The position numbers and the translations under genes are program-made. The notes beneath the pieces are model-generated. The model was not told the origin of the DNA. It made no database searches and worked only from the letters and a program-made list of their open reading frames with translations. DNA of 36,787 nt from Campylobacterales bacterium (GTDB lineage: Bacteria; Campylobacterota; Campylobacteria; Campylobacterales; JALSKU01). The DNA lies in assembly GCA_026988685.1 (NCBI GenBank), contig JALSKU010000202.1, forward strand, positions 1 to 36,787. Direction: 5' to 3'. Below are positions 19,241 to 30,274 of the stretch, piece by piece. Every line of letters starts with the position of its first letter. The first letter of the stretch is position 1.

Positions 19241-20743
19241 CTATCTTTTTCTATAGCTTAGAGCCTCAAGTATATGCTTTTTATCTATATCCTTAGAGTT
19301 TTCAAGATCCGCTATGGTTCTTGAGACTTTAAGGATTTTATTGATGCCTCTTTGAGTAAGGGAAAATTTAGCTATCGCACTTTTTAAAATCTCAACAGCT
19401 TCAGGGCTTAAAACACAGAATCTCTCTATATCTTTCTCTTTCATCTTTCCATTTAACTCTTCTTGACCCCTTCTTTTTTGTGCCAAAAAGGCACTTTTTA
19501 CCAATTTAAACATATCTTTTGAGCTGATGCTTGGTTTATCATCTTCACCAACTTCACTCATTTGAACATAAAGATCTATCCTGTCTAAAAGTGGCTCGGA
19601 GAGCCTGTTTTTATATCTTTGTATCTCTAGTTCCGTGCATCTACACTCTTTGCTTTGGCTCAAAAGATTACCGCAAGGGCAGGGGTTTTGTGCTGCTACA
19701 AAGAGAAACTTTGTCTTATACTCCACTTTAGAGTTTACTCTGGATATCAAAACCCTGTGATCCTCTAAAGGCTCTCTTAAACTCTCCAATACACTCTTTT
19801 GAAAATGGGGAAACTCATCGAAGAATAAAACTCCATTGTTAGCCAAGGCAATTTCACCCATTTTTGCACCTTTACTGCCCCCTCCAAAGATACTTGGCCT
19901 ACTTGATGTATGATGAGGGGACCTAAAATTTCTGATAGGTTTAAAGGTTATCTCCTCTTCGTTTATAGAGCTTAGTCTCGCATTTTCAAGTATCTCTTCC
20001 AGGCTCATAGGCGGCAAGATATATCTTAATCTTTTGGCGCACATACTTTTGCCACACCCGGGACTTCCTTCAAAGAGGATATTGTGCATTCCGGCTGCTG
20101 CTATCAGTGAAGCTCTTTTGGCTATTTCCTGTCCTTTGACATCCAAAAAATCTATCTCAAACTGCTCTTTATAGTAGTATTTCTCTTTGTTGACCTCTAA
20201 AAAATCAAACTCCAACTCTTTGGGCTTGTCGAACTTTTTATCGCTGTTTTTGAAAAAATCGATAGTATCTTGTAGATGTTCACAAGTGGCTATCTCTATC
20301 TGTGGTATTTTGGAAACTTTCTCAAAGCTCTCCTTTGGGATAAGCACCTTTTTTATCTTTCTATCTTTTGCCAGCGAAAGAATGATAGGAAAAATCATAG
20401 CGGTATCTTTGACTTTTCCATTAAGCCCAAGCTCCCCAAAAACAAAGATATCTCCAAATTTATAAGGCTCATTTTGCAATGCAATGGAGAGTGCAAAACT
20501 AAGGTCGAAGTGACTTCCCTCTTTTTTGAGATCCGAAGGAGAAAGGTTTATGGTGATCTTTTGTGGAGGGAATTTGTAATTTAGTGCCAAGAGGGCTGAC
20601 TTGACCCTGTCCCTTGACTCTTGGATGGATGTATTGGCAAGTCCAACTATACTAAATCCTGGAAGTGCTCTAACAAAGCTACTTTCAACTTCAACGATCT
20701 TAGCCTCGCTGATATCTAAGGTAGCACACTTTATCAGTTTTAT
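19241..20743 (-). CDS. yifB: YifB-type Mg chelatase-like AAA ATPase, with non-canonical start (ATA or CTG)
   Basis: Reading frame continues upstream of the listed TTG start (20590) as IKLIKCATLDISEAKIVEVESSFVRALPGFSIVGLANTSIQESRDRVKSALLALNY, the conserved YifB N-terminus; in-frame TAA lies two codons before the ATA. Confidence 0.92.
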   Translation of the reverse strand: MKLIKCATLDISEAKIVEVESSFVRALPGFSIVGLANTSIQESRDRVKSALLALNYKFPPQKITINLSPSDLKKEGSHFDLSFALSIALQNEPYKFGDIFVFGELGLNGKVKDTAMIFPIILSLAKDRKIKKVLIPKESFEKVSKIPQIEIATCEHLQDTIDFFKNSDKKFDKPKELEFDFLEVNKEKYYYKEQFEIDFLDVKGQEIAKRASLIAAAGMHNILFEGSPGCGKSMCAKRLRYILPPMSLEEILENARLSSINEEEITFKPIRNFRSPHHTSSRPSIFGGGSKGAKMGEIALANNGVLFFDEFPHFQKSVLESLREPLEDHRVLISRVNSKVEYKTKFLFVAAQNPCPCGNLLSQSKECRCTELEIQRYKNRLSEPLLDRIDLYVQMSEVGEDDKPSISSKDMFKLVKSAFLAQKRRGQEELNGKMKEKDIERFCVLSPEAVEILKSAIAKFSLTQRGINKILKVSRTIADLENSKDIDKKHILEALSYRKR

Positions 20744-21255
20744 TTTTTAGCCCTTTGCTTTTTTTTCCACTCTTTTTCAAACTTTTTTCTTTTTAGATAT
20801 GAGAGTTTTTCTATGAAAAGATGTCCTTTTAGATGATCCATCTCGTGCTGAAAAGCTACGGCTAAAAGCCCATCGCACTCCTTGACTATTTTATTGCCAA
20901 ATCTATCAAAGTATTCTACTCTTATCCACTCTGCCCTCTCAACATCATCATAATAGTCAGGTACACTAAGGCACCCTTCTTGATAGACGATAGAGCCTTT
21001 TTTTTCTACAATTTTCGGATTGATAACTTCTATGAGGTCCTCTTTTTTTTGCTCATCATTTTCATCAGGTAGAAGTATAAGAAGAGTATTTAGCGGCACT
21101 GCAACCTGTATAGCAGCTAAGCCTATACCGTTTTTTGCAGTCATTGTTTCATACATATCATCCAAAAGAGAGTGTAACTCTTCATCAAACTTCTCTATAT
21201 CTTTTGAGGCAAGTTTAAGCCTTTTGTCAGGATATGTTATAACCTCTCTTATCAC
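20740..21255 (-). CDS. def: Peptide deformylase
   Basis: NGIGLAAIQ, YQEGCLSVPDYY and AVAFQHEMDHLKGHLF motifs; likely GTG start at 21255 overlapping the upstream TAG. Confidence 0.96.
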   Translation of the reverse strand: MIREVITYPDKRLKLASKDIEKFDEELHSLLDDMYETMTAKNGIGLAAIQVAVPLNTLLILLPDENDEQKKEDLIEVINPKIVEKKGSIVYQEGCLSVPDYYDDVERAEWIRVEYFDRFGNKIVKECDGLLAVAFQHEMDHLKGHLFIEKLSYLKRKKFEKEWKKKQRAKK

Positions 21256-22322
21256 TACTCTCCTCCCTCTTTGCAAACTTTGTATATATCTTTATTTTTA
21301 CCGGTTTCACTCATAGCTTCCAAGGCACAATTGATAGACTCTTCTATCTCTATATCTTTTTTGATAAGAGCTATACCTATGCCGATATCTATATCGACCT
21401 CCATATCGTTTAGTATGATATTCGCATTTGTTAGAAGCTCATGCATTCTTATAGAGGCTTTTTTTGTACTTTCCAGGTCAGTATGTCTTAAAAGCATGAT
21501 GAAACTATTTTCACCAAAGTAGGATATGATGTCATTTCTCCTGGAAGTCTTAAGAAGCATTTTTGCTATCACTCTAAGGAGAAATATTTTATCTTTTTGA
21601 TATGGCAATTTCAATAAAACACTCTCTTTAACCTGAAGAGTAACGATGCAGCTTTCGTGTTTAAACTTGATGATCTTTTCTCTCTCTTTTTTGGCTTGCT
21701 CTATAAAGTATCGTTTGTTATATACACCAAATCTTGTATCAAAAATCGTACTGTTTTCTATATTTTTGAAGATTTCTCCGGCTTTTTTATACTTCTCTTG
21801 CAAAAGTTCTATCTGCTTGTCTATACTGCTTAAAAACTGCGACAATTTGGTATTGAAACTGCTGGCACTATTTTTTATCACCAAAGGATTGTCGTTTTCT
21901 TTCAGTTCATTGTGCGTTTCTATGCTTAGTTGTTTTATGAGTCTTATATTTTTGTATATGCTGTTTACAACTTTTATAACACTATTTATACTTATAAATA
22001 TCTCTTTTACATCTTTTTCTATCTCTACCCTGTTTTCGCTGTAATTACTCTCTTCAAATTCCAAAAGCTCTTGTATCTTTTTTTGAAAATCGATACTCTT
22101 TTCATCTAAAAGTTTTTCAAAATATATCCTATAGTTATCCGGGGTAGGCGGTAAAGAGTCATTTATAAGCTTTTTTAAGACAAATATAGCAAATCTCTCT
22201 ATCTCATTAGCTGAAGAGTTTATGTCTATTTTTATGGAGACCTTTTCGTGTTGCCTTGACTCTACTTTTTTAGATCCACTCTTATTCGCGTTTTGGGTTA
22301 TCCTTTTTTCAAGTAGAGCCAC
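21255..22322 (-). CDS. GGDEF-like domain protein with degenerate active site
   Basis: DTRFGVYNKRYFIEQAKKE...SRRNDIISYFGENSFIMLLRHTDLE: GGDEF fold pattern but signature replaced by FGENS. Confidence 0.8.
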   Translation of the reverse strand: MALLEKRITQNANKSGSKKVESRQHEKVSIKIDINSSANEIERFAIFVLKKLINDSLPPTPDNYRIYFEKLLDEKSIDFQKKIQELLEFEESNYSENRVEIEKDVKEIFISINSVIKVVNSIYKNIRLIKQLSIETHNELKENDNPLVIKNSASSFNTKLSQFLSSIDKQIELLQEKYKKAGEIFKNIENSTIFDTRFGVYNKRYFIEQAKKEREKIIKFKHESCIVTLQVKESVLLKLPYQKDKIFLLRVIAKMLLKTSRRNDIISYFGENSFIMLLRHTDLESTKKASIRMHELLTNANIILNDMEVDIDIGIGIALIKKDIEIEESINCALEAMSETGKNKDIYKVCKEGGE

Positions 22323-22335
22323 TGCATTCTCCTTT

Positions 22336-22917
22336 TTACTTCTTCTCTAATACTTTATCTATAAGTCCGTACTCTTTTGCTTCGCTTGAACTCATAAAAA
22401 AGTCTCTTTCTGTATCTTTTTCTATCTTTTTTATGGTTTGCCCCGTGTTTTTGGCAAGTATCTCGTTTAGTATCTTTTTTAGCCTTAATATCTCTTTTGC
22501 CTGTATCTCGATATCTGTTGCCTGACCCTGAGCTCCACCTAAAGGCTGGTGTATCATGATCCTTGCATTTGGGAGAGCATATCTCTTGCCTTTAGCTCCG
22601 CAACTTAGTAAAAATGCACCCATAGAGGCAGCTTGACCTATACAGATAGTAGAGATATCAGGGCGGATATAGTTCATAGTATCATATATGCTAAAACCGC
22701 TTGTGATAACTCCTCCTGGAGAGTTTATATAAAGATATATATCTTTTTCCGGATCTTCAGCCTCTAAAAAGAGCAGTTGTGCCACCAAAGATGAAGCGAC
22801 TTGATCATTGATCTCGCCGCTTAACATAACGATCCTGTCTTTTAGAAGTCTTGAGTATATATCGTAACTTCTCTCTCCTCTACCGGTTTTTTCAACCACA
22901 TAAGGGATATAACTCAT
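22336..22917 (-). CDS. clpP: ATP-dependent Clp protease proteolytic subunit
   Basis: [34 protein letters not shown]...[14 protein letters not shown]...[10 protein letters not shown]. Confidence 0.98.
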   Translation of the reverse strand: MSYIPYVVEKTGRGERSYDIYSRLLKDRIVMLSGEINDQVASSLVAQLLFLEAEDPEKDIYLYINSPGGVITSGFSIYDTMNYIRPDISTICIGQAASMGAFLLSCGAKGKRYALPNARIMIHQPLGGAQGQATDIEIQAKEILRLKKILNEILAKNTGQTIKKIEKDTERDFFMSSSEAKEYGLIDKVLEKK

Positions 22918-22920
22918 ATA

Positions 22921-24225
22921 TTACTTATCCTCTTCAAGTTTTAGTAGTTTTACAAAAAGTTTATCTTCAACCATAGCCATCTTTATAGCCGGCAAGAGTC
23001 CCTGTTTTTGGTAGTATTCGAGGTATTTTTTAGGATCTTGTCCTTGTTGCATCGCCTCAAAATAGATAGCCTGAGTTACTTCGGTATCACTGACATCAAC
23101 ATCATTTGCCTTAGCAAGTTCATCGACTATAAATGTAAGTTTCACGCTATCTTTTGCTTCCGGCTCAAACTCTTTTCTAAGCTCTTCAACTTTGTCAGGG
23201 TTTTCCTGAAGCTCTTTTATCTCATCTTCTGTTTTGCTTTGCAAAGAGTTTCTGAAACTCATCTCTACCTCTTGATCCACTACACTTTTTGGGAGATCAA
23301 AGTTTATCTTCTCTATCAATAGTTCAGTTAGTTTCGGTTTTAGCTCGTCTATGTACTGTTTATTCAGTTTTTCTCTTCTTATCTGTTTTTTAACGCTTTT
23401 CTCAAGATCCTCTTGGGTTGGATGCTCAATATCAGGTAAAAATCTTTTTAGCAACTCTTCATCACTAATATCAGGAAGCCTTTTCTCTTGGATTTTATGC
23501 AAAGTTACTTTAAAAGTTGCATCTTTTCCCGCCAACTCTTTTGAGCCGTACTCTTTTGGAAAAGTGACACTTATCTCTTTTGTTTCGCCTTTTTTCATGC
23601 CTATTAGTGCATCTTCAAAGCCCGGGATAAAGCTACCGCTTCCTATCTCTAGTGAGTAGTTCTCAGCCTTTCCTCCTTCAAAAGCTTTGCCATCAACAAA
23701 ACCCTCAAAGTCTATAACAGCCACATCACCCTCTTTAAGCTCTCTATCCTCTTCTACATCTTTTAACTTCGCGGCACTTTTTAGAAGCTCGTTTATCCTT
23801 TCCTCTATCTCTTTTTTTGTTACTCTTGGAGTTTTTACTTCCGGCAAACACTCTTCTATATTGGATATATCAACTTTTGGTCTAAAGGATATCTCAAACT
23901 CGATCTCGATACTACCGTCATCATTTTTTTCATATTTGGTGACAATCGGCTCACCTAAAGGAATCTCTTCACTGGCATCCAACTCTTTTATAGCTGTTTT
24001 TACAATCTCTTGAAAGATTTGAGATATACTGTCTTGCTCTATGTTCTCTTTATATAGTTTTTTTACAACCGCTGCAGGAGCTTTACCTTTTCTAAAACCG
24101 TCTATCTTAACATCTTTGGCAATTTTTTTAGCGATTTTATTCTCTTGCTCCTCAACTTTCTCCTTCGATACTTTTGCCTCTACTTTTGCATTGGCACTAT
24201 CAACTTTTGTAGCCTTTATTTCCAT
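22921..24225 (-). CDS. tig: Trigger factor
   Basis: Ribosome-binding region DGFRKGKAPAAVVKKLY; FKBP domain EGDVAVIDFEGFVDGKAFEGGKAENYSLEIGSGSFIPGFE. Confidence 0.98.
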   Translation of the reverse strand: MEIKATKVDSANAKVEAKVSKEKVEEQENKIAKKIAKDVKIDGFRKGKAPAAVVKKLYKENIEQDSISQIFQEIVKTAIKELDASEEIPLGEPIVTKYEKNDDGSIEIEFEISFRPKVDISNIEECLPEVKTPRVTKKEIEERINELLKSAAKLKDVEEDRELKEGDVAVIDFEGFVDGKAFEGGKAENYSLEIGSGSFIPGFEDALIGMKKGETKEISVTFPKEYGSKELAGKDATFKVTLHKIQEKRLPDISDEELLKRFLPDIEHPTQEDLEKSVKKQIRREKLNKQYIDELKPKLTELLIEKINFDLPKSVVDQEVEMSFRNSLQSKTEDEIKELQENPDKVEELRKEFEPEAKDSVKLTFIVDELAKANDVDVSDTEVTQAIYFEAMQQGQDPKKYLEYYQKQGLLPAIKMAMVEDKLFVKLLKLEEDK

Positions 24226-24338
24226 CTGTTTCCTTTTTTAAAAATAATTTTATAGTAATATATCAAAATTTTGCTTTTTTATCATTTAAAAAGCAAAAAT
24301 GAGTTATGCTTTATCCATATTTTTTTAAAGGTTAGGCA

Positions 24339-24914
24339 TTGTCAAAACAAGAAAAATTTGAAAAAGCTGTCAAGGAGATACTTGAGCTTATAGGAGAAGA
24401 TTCCAGCAGGGAAGGGTTGAAAAAAACACCGACTAGAGTTTTTAAAGCTTTTGAGTTTTTAACAAGCGGGTACAAGCAGGATCCAAAAGAGGTCTTAAAT
24501 CAGGCGTTGTTTGAAAGTAGCAACAATGAGATGGTGATAGTCAGAGATATAGAGTTTTACTCTTTGTGCGAACATCATCTTCTGCCCATCATAGGCAGAG
24601 CTCATGTGGCTTATATACCGGATGGAAAGGTGGTAGGCCTTTCAAAGATACCAAGGCTTATAGAGGTATATGCTAGAAGGCTTCAGATACAAGAGCAGCT
24701 AACAGAGCAGATAGCTGAAGCCATTAGTGAAGTGATAGAGCCAAAAGGGGTCGGAGTAGTTCTTCAGGCAAGACACATGTGTATGGAGATGAGAGGCGTG
24801 CAAAAGGCATACAGCTCAACTACCACTTCGGCTCTAAGAGGCATATTTTTAAAAGAGAAGACTAGAAAAGAGTTCTTTGATATCATCAACGCACCCCAAA
24901 CAAACAGGTTTTAG
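24339..24914 (+). CDS. folE: GTP cyclohydrolase I
   Basis: [22 protein letters not shown]...[35 protein letters not shown]...[13 protein letters not shown]. Confidence 0.98.
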   Translation: MSKQEKFEKAVKEILELIGEDSSREGLKKTPTRVFKAFEFLTSGYKQDPKEVLNQALFESSNNEMVIVRDIEFYSLCEHHLLPIIGRAHVAYIPDGKVVGLSKIPRLIEVYARRLQIQEQLTEQIAEAISEVIEPKGVGVVLQARHMCMEMRGVQKAYSSTTTSALRGIFLKEKTRKEFFDIINAPQTNRF

Positions 24915-24923
24915 GAGTCAAAT

Positions 24924-26246
24924 TTGAGAAAAACCATCCTCTCTAAGATAAAAAAGAGCAATCTCTCGCCCCTTTTTGGAGTTGTCAGCAAGGTAAGCTC
25001 CACCATCATAGAGGTAAAAGGACTCAACCCAAGCATCGGGGATATCGTCAAACTTTATAGAATAGATGATGGAAGCAGTGAGCTTGGAATGGTAACAGAA
25101 GTCAGAGGGGAGAGGTTTTTTGTTTCTCCTTTCGGATTTATAGAGGGGTTTAAGATAGGAGACAAGGTTTTTTTAAATGAGAGCGGACTTAGTATCCCTG
25201 TCGGAGAAAATCTTCTCGGTAGGGTGGTGGATCCCTTTATGAGACCAAAAGATGGAAAAGGCAAGATAAAGTCTAAGAAGTTTATGTCTATTATGAAACC
25301 GCCTATCGAAGCTATGAAAAGAGGTATCATTGATGAAACTTTTCCTGTGGGGATAAAAAGTATAGATGGGCTTTTAACTTGCGGAAAAGGTCAAAAGATG
25401 GGTATCTTTGCAGGAAGTGGGGTAGGCAAGTCAACCCTAATGGGCATGATCGTAAAAGGAAGCCTTGCTCCTATTAAGGTAGTAGCCCTTATCGGAGAAA
25501 GAGGCAGAGAGGTGCCTGAATTTATACAAAAAAATCTCGATAACGACCTGAGTGATACGGTTATAGTCGTAGCTACAAGTGATGACTCCCCACTTATGAG
25601 AAAGTACGGTGCTTTTTCTGCCATGAGTGTGGCAGAGTATTTTAAGGAGCAGGGCAGGGATGTGCTTTTTATCATGGATTCTATCACGAGATTTGCAATG
25701 GCTCAAAGGGAGATAGGCTTGGCTCTTGGCGAACCGCCCACTTCAAAAGGGTATCCGCCTTCTGTTTTGTCACTTTTGCCTCAACTTATGGAGAGAGCAG
25801 GAAAAGAGGAGGGAAAAGGCTCGATCACCGCATTTTTTACCGTTTTAGTGGAGGGTGATGACCTAAGTGATCCTATAGCCGACCAAAGCAGAAGTATCCT
25901 TGACGGGCACATCGTCTTAAGCAGGGAGATGACGGACTTTGGCATCTATCCACCTATAGATATCCTAAAAAGTGCCTCAAGGGTTATGGGAGACATTATC
26001 ACCGATCAGCACAAATACGCAGCCTCGGTTTTTAAAAAGATGTACTCACTTCTAAAAGAGAATGAAGTTCTTATCCGTATAGGCGCATACCAAAAAGGAA
26101 CAGATAGAGAGCTTGATATGGCAATAGATAAAAAAAGAGCGATGGAAGAGTTCCTAAAACAGCCTCCATCTGAGCATATAGAGTTTCAAAAGAGTATAGA
26201 TACGCTCCTTGGTATATCAGAAAGAAGAGAAGGCGAGAGAATTTAA
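24924..26246 (+). CDS. fliI: Flagellar protein export ATPase
   Basis: GIFAGSGVGKSTLMGMI, GERGREVPEFI, LFIMDSITRFAMAQREIGLALGEPPTSKGYPPSVL. Confidence 0.97.
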   Translation: MRKTILSKIKKSNLSPLFGVVSKVSSTIIEVKGLNPSIGDIVKLYRIDDGSSELGMVTEVRGERFFVSPFGFIEGFKIGDKVFLNESGLSIPVGENLLGRVVDPFMRPKDGKGKIKSKKFMSIMKPPIEAMKRGIIDETFPVGIKSIDGLLTCGKGQKMGIFAGSGVGKSTLMGMIVKGSLAPIKVVALIGERGREVPEFIQKNLDNDLSDTVIVVATSDDSPLMRKYGAFSAMSVAEYFKEQGRDVLFIMDSITRFAMAQREIGLALGEPPTSKGYPPSVLSLLPQLMERAGKEEGKGSITAFFTVLVEGDDLSDPIADQSRSILDGHIVLSREMTDFGIYPPIDILKSASRVMGDIITDQHKYAASVFKKMYSLLKENEVLIRIGAYQKGTDRELDMAIDKKRAMEEFLKQPPSEHIEFQKSIDTLLGISERREGERI

Positions 26247-26294
26247 GTAATCTTTAATGAATCTTTTCATACTATACGCTAGAGATAATTAGGA

Positions 26295-26330
26295 TATAAT
26301 TTGTCTTAATTAGAAAATGATTATCAATAT
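26295..26330 (+). promoter_or_regulatory. Promoter with Fur-like sequence upstream of nifS
   Basis: TATAAT at 26295-26300; AAAATGATTATCAATAT at 26314-26330 resembles half of a Fur box. Confidence 0.4.
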
Positions 26331-26332
26331 AA

Positions 26333-27532
<1,200 letters not shown>

Positions 27533-27541
27533 GGATAAAAA

Positions 27542-28516
27542 ATGGCAAAAAATGACTTGATAAGCGGAAATATTTGGGAAGAGTACTCCAACACGGTTCA
27601 AGAGAGGATGAACAATCCTCAAAACATGGGAGAGATAACTGAAGAGCAGGCAAAAGAGCTTGGCGGAGAGCTTATAGTGGCTGACTTTGGAGCTGAGAGC
27701 TGTGGTGATGCAGTAAGGTTATACTGGGTGGTTGACCCCAAAACTGACAAGATATTAGAAGCGAAGTTTAAGAGCTTTGGGTGTGGCACGGCAATAGCCA
27801 GTAGTGACACAATGGTAGAACTTTGCAAAGGTAAAACAGTAGATGAAGCGGTAAAGATAACCAATATCGATGTGGAAAAAGCAATGAGAGATACCCCTGA
27901 GGTCCCAGCGGTTCCGCCACAAAAGATGCACTGCTCTGTTATGGCTTATGATGTTATAAAAAGAGCTGCCGCTCAGTATAAAGGGGTGGATGAGAGCAGT
28001 TTTGAAGATGAGATCATAGTTTGTGAGTGTGCAAGAGTCAGTCTCGGGACTATAAAAGAGGTTATAAAATTAAATGACTTAAAAACCGTCGAAGAGATAA
28101 CCGACTACACAAAAGCCGGAGCATTTTGTAAGAGCTGCATCAAGCCGGGAGGCCACGAAGAGAGGGAGTATTATCTTGTTGATATACTTGCTCAAACAAG
28201 AGCCGAGATGGAGGCCGAAAGGCTAAGTCAAAGCGAAGCTAGCGGTGAAGAGATACCTTTTAACCAAAAAACAGTTATACAAAAGTTAAAGTCTATAGAA
28301 GAGATCATTGATGAACATATAAGGCCTATGCTTGTGATGGACGGCGGAAACCTTGAGATACTTGATATCAAAGAAAATGAGGGTTTTACGGATGTTTATA
28401 TAAGATACCTAGGGGCTTGCAGTGGATGTGCAAGTAGTGCGACAGGGACTTTATACGCGATAGAAGCCATACTAAAAGAGAAGCTTGACGAGAGTATAAG
28501 GGTCTTGCCGGTTTAG
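27542..28516 (+). CDS. nifU: Fe-S cluster assembly scaffold NifU (IscU + BFD-like + Nfu domains)
   Basis: FKSFGCGTAIASSDTMVELCKGKT, CECARVSLGTIKEVI...CKSCIKPGG, MDGGNLEILDI...YLGACSGCASSATGTLYAIE. Confidence 0.96.
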   Translation: MAKNDLISGNIWEEYSNTVQERMNNPQNMGEITEEQAKELGGELIVADFGAESCGDAVRLYWVVDPKTDKILEAKFKSFGCGTAIASSDTMVELCKGKTVDEAVKITNIDVEKAMRDTPEVPAVPPQKMHCSVMAYDVIKRAAAQYKGVDESSFEDEIIVCECARVSLGTIKEVIKLNDLKTVEEITDYTKAGAFCKSCIKPGGHEEREYYLVDILAQTRAEMEAERLSQSEASGEEIPFNQKTVIQKLKSIEEIIDEHIRPMLVMDGGNLEILDIKENEGFTDVYIRYLGACSGCASSATGTLYAIEAILKEKLDESIRVLPV

Positions 28517-28517
28517 T

Positions 28518-29471
28518 ATGATAAAAAGGTGTTGCACTCTACTTTGTGTGGGGTTTTTGTCATATTTGAGCGCCGGGGACCTCTCATATATAGACAAAGC
28601 CCACCAAAGCTTGAGCGAATGGATATATAACACTTCCAATAAGATAGACCTCTTTTTCTTAAGATATAAGCAAAGTGATATAAAAAGCACTGATTCATAC
28701 ATAGATACATCGTTTGATACATACTATGAAGAGTATCAAAAAACTCTTTACAGATACAATATAAAAGTGAGACTTAGGCTGCCAAGAACCGGAAAGCGCC
28801 TACATCTTGTTTTTAAAGATTACAAGAACAGCATATCAAGCGACAGACAAAACAGTTCAAATATATCTGATAGTGTAGGAAACAATAGTTATTTGTTGGG
28901 AGTTGCTCTCGATAAATTTAAAAGTAGATATCTTCATCTAAGAGCTGGGAGTGGAGTAAGGTTTCATGGTATCTCTCCTGATGCTTATATATCACTACAA
29001 GTCAGCAAGCGCTTTTTCACCGGATCCAAGTGGCAGTTTGAGCTAAGCTCAACGGCAAGATATTTTGCAAAAAGAAAAAATGAAGACACTATCAGTTTTA
29101 TCTCTTCAAAAGTGTTAGATAGTTATCTAAAATTCACCATATTAAACAATTACCACTATCAACAAAAAACATCCGATAAACAGGAGGTGGTAAATGCTCT
29201 TATTCTAGACCAGTACCTAAACTCAAAAAAAGGTGTAAGCTACAGCGCCTCCATCTATAGCTCCGGCGATAGCAAGGAAGCCTTCAAACTCCATTACTAT
29301 CTTTTGCAACTACTATATAAAAGATACTTCTACAAAAATTATGCCTATTATGAGATAACTCCCGGTATCATCTTTAGAGACAGCAGAGCTTTTAAACCCG
29401 ATTTTAAAGTAATGTTCAAAGTAGGTCTCTTTTTTGGAAAGAAAGCAACTAAAGGCTATAGAAAGTTTTAG
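28518..29471 (+). CDS. Hypothetical secreted/outer-membrane protein
   Basis: N-terminal signal-like sequence MIKRCCTLLCVGFLSYLSAGDLSYIDKAHQSLSEWI; repeated aromatic beta-strand pattern; 2 bp after nifU. Confidence 0.7.
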   Translation: MIKRCCTLLCVGFLSYLSAGDLSYIDKAHQSLSEWIYNTSNKIDLFFLRYKQSDIKSTDSYIDTSFDTYYEEYQKTLYRYNIKVRLRLPRTGKRLHLVFKDYKNSISSDRQNSSNISDSVGNNSYLLGVALDKFKSRYLHLRAGSGVRFHGISPDAYISLQVSKRFFTGSKWQFELSSTARYFAKRKNEDTISFISSKVLDSYLKFTILNNYHYQQKTSDKQEVVNALILDQYLNSKKGVSYSASIYSSGDSKEAFKLHYYLLQLLYKRYFYKNYAYYEITPGIIFRDSRAFKPDFKVMFKVGLFFGKKATKGYRKF

Positions 29472-29498
29472 TTAAAATAAGATAATAACCTGCTACCC

Positions 29499-29759
29499 CT
29501 AGTAATGAAATCTACACTGTGCAATTACTATCAAATCTTCAACAACTTTATATACCAGTCTATGTTCTGATGTAATTCTTCTAGAATAATATCCGTTAAA
29601 GTTCTCTTTTAGTCTCTCAGGTTTGCCTATCCCGTTTTTATCATATGGATTTCGCTTGATATCTTTTATCAAAAGATTTATCCTTTTAAAGATATTCCTA
29701 TCATTCTTTTGCCAGTATTGGTAATCCTCCCACCCTTCATCTGCGAAGCCTACGATCAT
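29499..29759 (-). CDS. yoeB: Toxin, Txe/YoeB family
   Basis: GWEDYQYWQKNDRNIFKRINLLIKDIKRNPYDKNGIGKPERLKENFNGYYSRRITSEHRLVYKV...CRFHY. Confidence 0.95.
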   Translation of the reverse strand: MIVGFADEGWEDYQYWQKNDRNIFKRINLLIKDIKRNPYDKNGIGKPERLKENFNGYYSRRITSEHRLVYKVVEDLIVIAQCRFHY

Positions 29760-30007
29760 ATATCAAGATCTTTTTTGACAAACTTAGAGTTTTCGATCTG
29801 TTCAACAGCATTTAAAAGTCTATCTCTGTTATTTTTTGAAGACAATAAATAAATCGTCTCTTTCATTGAATTGTATTCATCTTGAGATATTAAAACTACT
29901 GATTGTTTATCCTTGGTTGTGATAATGAATTCATCAAAATTATCACATGCTTGATTGATAATCTCCCTCAAATTATTTCTAGCTTGAGAATAAAGTAGCG
30001 CTTGCAC
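29756..30007 (-). CDS. yefM: Antitoxin, Phd/YefM family
   Basis: YSQARNNLREIINQACDNFDEFIITTKDKQSVVLISQDEYNSMKETIYLLSSKNN; paired with YoeB. Confidence 0.93.
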   Translation of the reverse strand: MQALLYSQARNNLREIINQACDNFDEFIITTKDKQSVVLISQDEYNSMKETIYLLSSKNNRDRLLNAVEQIENSKFVKKDLDI

Positions 30008-30116
30008 AATAAATCCTTTTTGTCAAGATATTGTCATTATATCAGATTTATTACTAAAGAGTCAACCCTAAAAATACTGAATGGCTACTTGGCTACTAAG
30101 AGTAAAGCTTCGAGCC

Positions 30117-30250
30117 CTATCTTTTTAATTCATGCTCAAAAAAATCTCTAATCTTTTTTGTATCTATAACTTCAATTGGCTCTAAAAACTCAATATTTTC
30201 ATCCTCAATATACAATAAAGCCGCAGCAAATAGCTTAAAGTTGATCACTT
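30117..30250 (-). pseudogene. C-terminal remnant of AbiEii-type nucleotidyl transferase
   Basis: INFKLFAAALLYIEDENIEFLEPIEVIDTKKIRDFFEHELKR* resembles the C-terminus of ORF 35353..35988 (INFKLFVVALLYIDDIEDEKIEYLEPIEVIDIKKIRDFFEEKL). Confidence 0.85.
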
Positions 30251-30274
30251 GTAGTTAAAGGTAAAGCTCTAACC

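Noticed and set aside
24268-24300. AT-rich inverted repeat TTTTGCTTTTT...AAAAAGCAAAA between tig and folE
   Set aside because: Lies in a divergent promoter region; AT-rich and weak as an operator or terminator.
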